DNA of 37,161 nucleotides. Origin: an uncultured Desulfobacterales bacterium (lineage in GTDB: Bacteria; Desulfobacterota; Desulfobacteria; Desulfobacterales; SpSt-501). The notes under the pieces are model-generated. The model had not been told where the DNA came from and did not search any database. It saw nothing but the letters and a program-made list of their open reading frames with translations. Position 1 is the first letter of the stretch. Each line of letters starts with the position of its first letter. Location of the stretch: NCBI GenBank assembly GCA_938048455.1, contig CALIUY010000038.1, forward strand, positions 1 through 37,161, in the 5' to 3' direction. Positions 33,607 through 37,161 of this stretch are shown here, one piece after another. The position numbers were made by a program, and so were the translations under genes.

Positions 33607-33876
33607 TCAGCGGATGAACTGGTTCATCCCCAGGAAAATCCGCTCGGTGAACCCGACGAGCGTCTGCATCATCCAGGGGAAGAAAAAGATCAGGGCCACG
33701 GCGACGGCGAGCATCTTGGGGATGAACGTGAGGGTCATCTCGTTGATCGAGGTGGCCGACTGGAAGATGCTCACGGCCAGGCCCACGACGAGTCCGGCAA
33801 TCAGCATCGGGGCGGACAGGAGAATCGTCACCTGGATCGCCTCGTAGAAAAACCCGGTCAGGGTGTCGGCGGTCAT
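33607..33876 (-). CDS. fliQ: Flagellar export protein FliQ
   Basis: Small export-gate subunit with two membrane helices. With ATG at 33876 the product is 89 residues, the normal family length (MTADTLTGFFYEAI at the start, then TILLSAPMLIAGLVVGLAVS and QSATSINEMTLTFIPKM). GAAGGACGAAGG precedes this ATG. An in-frame GTG at 33897 would overlap fliP and add seven unneeded residues. Confidence 0.95.
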   Translation of the reverse strand: MTADTLTGFFYEAIQVTILLSAPMLIAGLVVGLAVSIFQSATSINEMTLTFIPKMLAVAVALIFFFPWMMQTLVGFTERIFLGMNQFIR

Positions 33877-33893
33877 CGCCTTCGTCCTTCGGT

Positions 33894-34649
33894 TCACGCG
33901 AAGCTCTTCACGAGCGAGCCCACCAGGAGGTACCAGCCGTCGGCCAGAACGAAGAGCAGCAGTTTGAAAGGCAGCGAGACCATGACCGGCGGCAGCATCA
34001 TCATCCCCATGGAAAGCAGGACCGCCGCGACCACCATGTCCACGATGAGAAAAGGCACGTAGAGCAGCAGTCCGATCTCGAAAGCGGTCTTCACTTCGCT
34101 GATCACGAAGGCCGGAATGAGGACACCGGTGGGGATGTCGTCGCGGCCGCGCGGCCGCTCCAGCCCGGCGATGTCCACGAAGAGCGCGAGGTCCTTCTCC
34201 CGCGTCTGCCGGAACATGAATTCGCGCAGCGGCACCGCGGCCCGCTCGAGCGCGGCCGCGCCGCTGATCTTCTTCTCGAGGTAGGGTTGCAGGGCCTCCT
34301 GGTTCACCTTCTGCCAGACGGGCGTCATGATGAAGGCCGTGAGAAAAAGCGCCAGCCCGATCACGATCTGGTTGCTGGGGAGCTGCATCGTCCCGAGCGC
34401 GCGGCGGATGAGCGAAAGCACGATCACGATGCGCGTAAAGGACGTGAGCAGAATCAAGAGGGCGGGCGCAAGCGAGAGCACCGTCATCAAGAGGAAGATC
34501 TGCAGGACGACGCTCGTGCGGGCCGGATCGTCGGCCGCACTCAGCCCCAGGCTCAGGGTCGGCGTCGGGATCGCGGCTTCCGCCGCCGCGGCTGCCGCCG
34601 CAAGAAGCAGCAGCGGCAGGGCCGGCAGGACATGGAGGACGGCCCTCAT
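33894..34649 (-). CDS. fliP: Flagellar export protein FliP
   Basis: Forms the core of the export gate with FliQ and FliR. The 251-residue protein has a cleavable-type N-terminal signal (LPALPLLLLAAAAAAAEAAI), LLTSFTRIVIVLSLIRRALG, TMQLPSNQIVIGLALFLTAF and the C-terminal GMMMLPPVMVSLPFKLLLFV, all family hallmarks. ATGA overlap with fliO. Confidence 0.97.
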   Translation of the reverse strand: MRAVLHVLPALPLLLLAAAAAAAEAAIPTPTLSLGLSAADDPARTSVVLQIFLLMTVLSLAPALLILLTSFTRIVIVLSLIRRALGTMQLPSNQIVIGLALFLTAFIMTPVWQKVNQEALQPYLEKKISGAAALERAAVPLREFMFRQTREKDLALFVDIAGLERPRGRDDIPTGVLIPAFVISEVKTAFEIGLLLYVPFLIVDMVVAAVLLSMGMMMLPPVMVSLPFKLLLFVLADGWYLLVGSLVKSFA

Positions 34650-35017
34650 GCTCTCTCCCCTTTCCAGGCCGCCGTGATGCGGGAAAGATGGTCGAAAAAG
34701 GAAACCGCCTCCTCCGGGGTCCGAGCGCGGATGCGCTCGAGATCCTCGGGGCTGTCGAGGCGCGCCAGCAGCGAGACCCGCTCCGGAGACACCCCGACCA
34801 CGAGCGCGCAGCCCGGGGCCTCGAGCAGCACCACGCGGTGCTTCACCCCCAGCGCCAGCGAGGCCGCCACCCGCAAAAGCCCCGCGGAAGCCCCCGCCGG
34901 GCCCCGGCGCGCACGGCGGCGCAGCAGGGAGAGCGCGGCGAGAAGTCCGCCCAGCACGAGGGCGAGGGCGACGAGCATCTTCAGGGCCGAGGGCCAGAAT
35001 TCCGGGCCGGCGCTCAT
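34646..35017 (-). CDS. fliO: Flagellar assembly protein FliO
   Basis: Helps FliP assemble. The 123-residue protein has one N-terminal membrane helix (MLVALALVLGGLLAALSLL), a basic segment RRRARRG, then the FliO core LRVAASLALGVKHRVVLLEA and CALVVGVSPERVSLLARLD. It overlaps both fliN and fliP by 4 bases. Confidence 0.9.
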   Translation of the reverse strand: MSAGPEFWPSALKMLVALALVLGGLLAALSLLRRRARRGPAGASAGLLRVAASLALGVKHRVVLLEAPGCALVVGVSPERVSLLARLDSPEDLERIRARTPEEAVSFFDHLSRITAAWKGERA

Positions 35018-35337
35018 TTCAGCCTCTCGATCCGTTCCATGGGGCTGACGACTTCGGTCAGGCGTACGCCGAACTTCTCGTTCACGACCACCGCCTCACC
35101 GCGGGCGATCAGCTTCTGGTTGGCCAGCACGTCGAGCGTTTCGCCGGCCAGTTTGGTGAGCTCGATCACCGATCCCTGGCCCAGCTTGAGCAGCTCGTGG
35201 ACGAGCAGCTTCGTCCGCCCCAGCTCGACGGTGACCTCGAGCGGGATGTCGAGAATGAACTCCAGGTTCACGGACGCGGCCGAACCGGAGGGCTCAGGCG
35301 CCGGGGGCGCCCCGGCGGGTTCTGGGGTCGGGGTCAT
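35014..35337 (-). CDS. fliN: Flagellar switch protein FliN
   Basis: C-ring subunit that, with FliM and FliG, sets rotation direction. The 107-residue protein has a Pro/Ala-rich start and the SpoA (surface presentation) domain: NLEFILDIPLEVTVELGRTK, HELLKLGQGSVIELTKLAGE and the C-terminal VNEKFGVRLTEVVSPMERI. The length is that of plain FliN, not FliY; no CheC-like phosphatase part is present. ATGA overlap with fliM. Confidence 0.96.
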   Translation of the reverse strand: MTPTPEPAGAPPAPEPSGSAASVNLEFILDIPLEVTVELGRTKLLVHELLKLGQGSVIELTKLAGETLDVLANQKLIARGEAVVVNEKFGVRLTEVVSPMERIERLK

Positions 35338-36320
35338 GGATGCGCCTCGCTTTCGCCCGGGGAAACGATCCGGGATGCGATTTCGACGGCCCGGTTTCCT
35401 TTCATCACCCCGGGGTACGCCAAGTACTTGGGCACATGGTCGATGCTCAGCACGATCGCGTCTTCGGGGCCGGTCGGCAGCATCAGGACGTCCTCCACCT
35501 TGAGGTTGAGGATCGCCCCCAGGGTCGCGCGCGTGCGCCCGAGCTCGGCGACGAGCGTCACCGGCACCTCGCGGATCAAGCGCTCCAGCGGCAGGCTCCA
35601 GGTGTTTTCGATGTCACGCTCGCGCAGGTACTTGTGCGAGAGCTTGTCCTTGATGGGCTCGAGCATCAGGTAGGAAATGCAGAAATGGAGATTTCCCGTG
35701 TACTCCTTGCTCTTGAGGGAAAAGACGATCACGACCATCATGTCGTGCGGCGAGACCAGGTGGACGTATTCGGGCTTCGTCTCCGTCTTTTTGATGCCGA
35801 TCGTCACCGGGTGGACGAGCCGCCAGGCGCTCTGCAGCTGATCGAGGATTTCGCCCGCCAGACGCAGGATCATGCGCTGCTCGAGGGGCGTGAAGTCCCG
35901 TACGCGGTTGAGCGGTTTTCCTTTGCCGCCGAACATCATGTCGATCAGCGAGAAGACGAGGTTCGGCTCGATCGCAAGCAGCGCCGAGCCGATCAACGGC
36001 TCCATGGAAAAGATGACGAAGCTCGTCGGCGCCGAAAAGGCGCTGATGCACTCCTGGTATTTCACCATCTCGGTCGAGACGAACTCCACCTCGACCGAGC
36101 GCTGCAACATGGCGGAAAGCGAGCCGGTGAGCAGGGCCCCGAACTTGTCGTAGACCTCCTCGAGCGCGCTGAACTGGTCGCGCAACATGATGTTCTGGGA
36201 GGTCAGGTTGTAGGGCTTGGCCTCGCTTTCGCCCTTGGGAGGTTCGAGGTCGACGTCCCCGCGGTCCATGGCGGAGAGCAGGGCGTCGATTTCTTCCTGA
36301 CTTAAGATCTGGTCGGGCAT
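35334..36320 (-). CDS. fliM: Flagellar switch protein FliM
   Basis: C-ring subunit that receives CheY phosphate. The 328-residue protein has the N-terminal CheY-binding peptide (QILSQEEIDALLSAM, 4-18), a CheC-like middle domain (SALEEVYDKFGALLTGSLSA, IEPNLVFSLIDMMFGGKGKP) and a C-terminal SpoA domain (EVPVTLVAELGRTRATLGAI). The middle domain has no phosphatase signature. ATG at 36320, 24 bases after fliL. Confidence 0.97.
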   Translation of the reverse strand: MPDQILSQEEIDALLSAMDRGDVDLEPPKGESEAKPYNLTSQNIMLRDQFSALEEVYDKFGALLTGSLSAMLQRSVEVEFVSTEMVKYQECISAFSAPTSFVIFSMEPLIGSALLAIEPNLVFSLIDMMFGGKGKPLNRVRDFTPLEQRMILRLAGEILDQLQSAWRLVHPVTIGIKKTETKPEYVHLVSPHDMMVVIVFSLKSKEYTGNLHFCISYLMLEPIKDKLSHKYLRERDIENTWSLPLERLIREVPVTLVAELGRTRATLGAILNLKVEDVLMLPTGPEDAIVLSIDHVPKYLAYPGVMKGNRAVEIASRIVSPGESEAHP

Positions 36321-36344
36321 GGCCTCGGGGTTTCCGCAGCGCGG

Positions 36345-36809
36345 CTACTGGATGACGAATTCCTTGAAGTAAATCCGGTTCACCCGGGCCTTGGCGAGCA
36401 GCCCGTTCAGGGCCTGGGCGAGTTCTTCGCGCATCGCGGTCTTGCCCTCGGTCGAGCTGATGTCCGCGTACCGCTTGGTCGGCAGAATCATCAGCACCGC
36501 ATCGCGCAAGTGCGGCACGCGGCCGGCGATCTCCTCCTCGGCCGCCTTGCCGCCGGTCACTTCGAGATCCATGGTGACGCGCAGATATCGGTTTCCGCCG
36601 GGATCGGCGAGATTGACGACGAAGGTCTCGAGGGGAACGATCTTGCCGGCCTGCTCGGTCTTCGCCTTTTCCGATTCCGCCGCCTGGGCCGCCTCCCCGG
36701 CCACCGGAAGGGAGCCGAGTTTCTTCCAGATCAGAAACAGCCCCCCGCCCAACCCCAGGACGAAGAGAAAGAGCACGCCCACCAGGATGGTCAACAGCTT
36801 GTTCGACAT
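36345..36809 (-). CDS. fliL: Flagellar basal body-associated protein FliL
   Basis: Inner-membrane protein beside the stator that stabilises torque generation. The 154-residue protein has a single N-terminal helix (LLTILVGVLFLFVLGLGGGL), a short linker, and the periplasmic FliL domain with VPLETFVVNLADPGGNRYLR and the terminal RINRIYFKEFVIQ-type end. GGAGGAG precedes the ATG at 36809. First gene of the switch/export operon. Confidence 0.94.
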   Translation of the reverse strand: MSNKLLTILVGVLFLFVLGLGGGLFLIWKKLGSLPVAGEAAQAAESEKAKTEQAGKIVPLETFVVNLADPGGNRYLRVTMDLEVTGGKAAEEEIAGRVPHLRDAVLMILPTKRYADISSTEGKTAMREELAQALNGLLAKARVNRIYFKEFVIQ

Positions 36810-36895
36810 CGCCTCTCCTCCGCCGCGGAGCTTCTGCCTCCTGAAGGCGCCGGGGCAAGGGACCCGGCCTGCCTGGAAATACCTGAGAAAGGATG

Positions 36896-36911
36896 AGCAA
36901 GGATTGTGCCA
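36896..36911 (-). promoter_or_regulatory. Sigma54 promoter of fliLMNOPQR-flhB
   Basis: On the minus strand TGGCACAATCCTTGCT has the full -24 TGGCAC and the -12 TTGC with exact GG-N10-GC spacing (GG at 36910-36909, GC at 36898-36897). The predicted start near 36885 lies about 75 bases before fliL. The best sigma54 match in the window. Confidence 0.9.
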
Positions 36912-36985
36912 CGGGCAACAAAGGGGCGGGAGCGCATTCCGGGACGGAATTCGCCCTCATTTTCGGGGGATGCAGCGCAAACGGA

Positions 36986-37033
36986 CCGCCCGCCCCGGAC
37001 GCCGGGGAGTCAAGCGCTTGACGGGGCGGGCGG
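36986..37033 (-). terminator. Long hairpin with nested palindrome between the upstream gene and fliL
   Basis: CCGCCCGCCCC (36986-36996) and GGGGCGGGCGG (37023-37033) form a perfect 11-bp stem. The enclosed loop contains the perfect 14-bp palindrome GTCAAGCGCTTGAC (37009-37022). On the minus strand it lies 29 bases after the upstream stop codon, where a terminator is expected, but only TCCGTTTGC follows, so intrinsic termination would be weak. Confidence 0.5.
37009..37022. promoter_or_regulatory. FleQ-box-like palindrome upstream of fliL
   Basis: GTCAAGCGCTTGAC is a perfect dyad of form GTCAA-N4-TTGAC, close to the GTCAAT-NN-ATTGAC box described for Pseudomonas FleQ, a sigma54 enhancer-binding flagellar regulator. 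It is about 100 bases upstream of the sigma54 -24 element, a usual distance for such sites. The functional link is inference. Confidence 0.5.
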
Positions 37034-37061
37034 GAAGCGGACGGCGGCGGAGGCCGCGTTC

Positions 37062-37160
37062 TCAGGCGGCGGAAAGCGGCTCCCGCGGCCCCTCCTCCAA
37101 AACGGCCGCGCCCAGGGCCCGGCGGTAACGCAGAATCCGCCGGCTCACCTCCTCGGCCGG
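37062..37160 (-). CDS. C-terminal fragment of an unidentified protein (cut by window edge)
   Basis: The last 32 residues of a minus-strand frame that runs off the window, ending at TGA (37064-37062). The visible tail has an amphipathic helix (AEEVSRRILRYRRALGAAVL) and ends EGPREPLSAA. It is plausible protein sequence with normal codon choice, and is followed by the long hairpin at 36986-37033. Too short to name. Confidence 0.4.
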   Translation of the reverse strand, partial: PAEEVSRRILRYRRALGAAVLEEGPREPLSAA

Positions 37161-37161
37161 T

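Overview
The window is a GC-rich chromosomal segment from a motile, flagellated Gram-negative bacterium. FlgH (L ring), FlgI (P ring), FlgA and a TRAP transporter all imply an outer membrane and periplasm. The gene order fliLMNOPQR-flhB-flhA-flhF-flhG-fliA-(small genes)-flgFGAHIJ-flgN...flgKL, with sigma54-type promoters, HDOD genes, a CheX phosphatase and a long-form urocanase, resembles the old deltaproteobacterial assemblage (Desulfobacterota, Desulfuromonadales-like). That placement is inference from gene content. Every gene I accept is on the minus strand, so transcription runs from high to low coordinates.

Layout from the 5' side of transcription (right end). The tail of an unidentified gene (37160-37062) is followed by a long hairpin that encloses a perfect GTCAA-N4-TTGAC palindrome. 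A near-consensus sigma54 promoter (36911-36896) then drives fliL-fliM-fliN-fliO-fliP-fliQ-fliR-flhB (36809-31736). A 340-bp gap holds inverted repeats and a second sigma54-like promoter (31459-31444) for flhA-flhF-flhG-fliA-small gene-membrane gene (31395-25359). A third sigma54 promoter (25231-25216) drives flgF-flgG-flgA-flgH-flgI-flgJ (25162-20266), which ends at a probable intrinsic terminator. A sigma28-like promoter (20208-20181) then opens a long late operon: flgN-cheA-cheR-cheD-HDOD-cheY-cheX-cheB-flgK-flgL-repeat protein-histidine kinase-HDOD response regulator-PP2C response regulator-Cys-rich mini protein (20144-6133). The order of promoter types matches a flagellar hierarchy: sigma54 for the export apparatus, rod and rings and for fliA, then FliA (sigma28) for hook-filament junction and chemotaxis genes.

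The left end is a metabolic unit. A sigma70-like promoter (5857-5828) precedes hutU (urocanate hydratase) and dctP-dctQ-dctM (a TakP-like tripartite TRAP uptake system), with a strong intercistronic hairpin between dctP and dctQ.

Most notable points: (1) FlhF carries a C-terminal Ada-like Cys/His metal-binding module. (2) CheA has a duplicated helical N-terminal extension and a GspE/MshE-N-like segment where the CheY-binding P2 domain usually sits. (3) A compact histidine kinase / HDOD regulator / PP2C phosphatase regulator / Cys mini-protein module, plus a secreted three-repeat protein, sits in the flagellar operon. (4) The promoter set can be read directly and includes a FleQ-box-like dyad. 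(5) No flgM or cheW gene is recognisable in the window.
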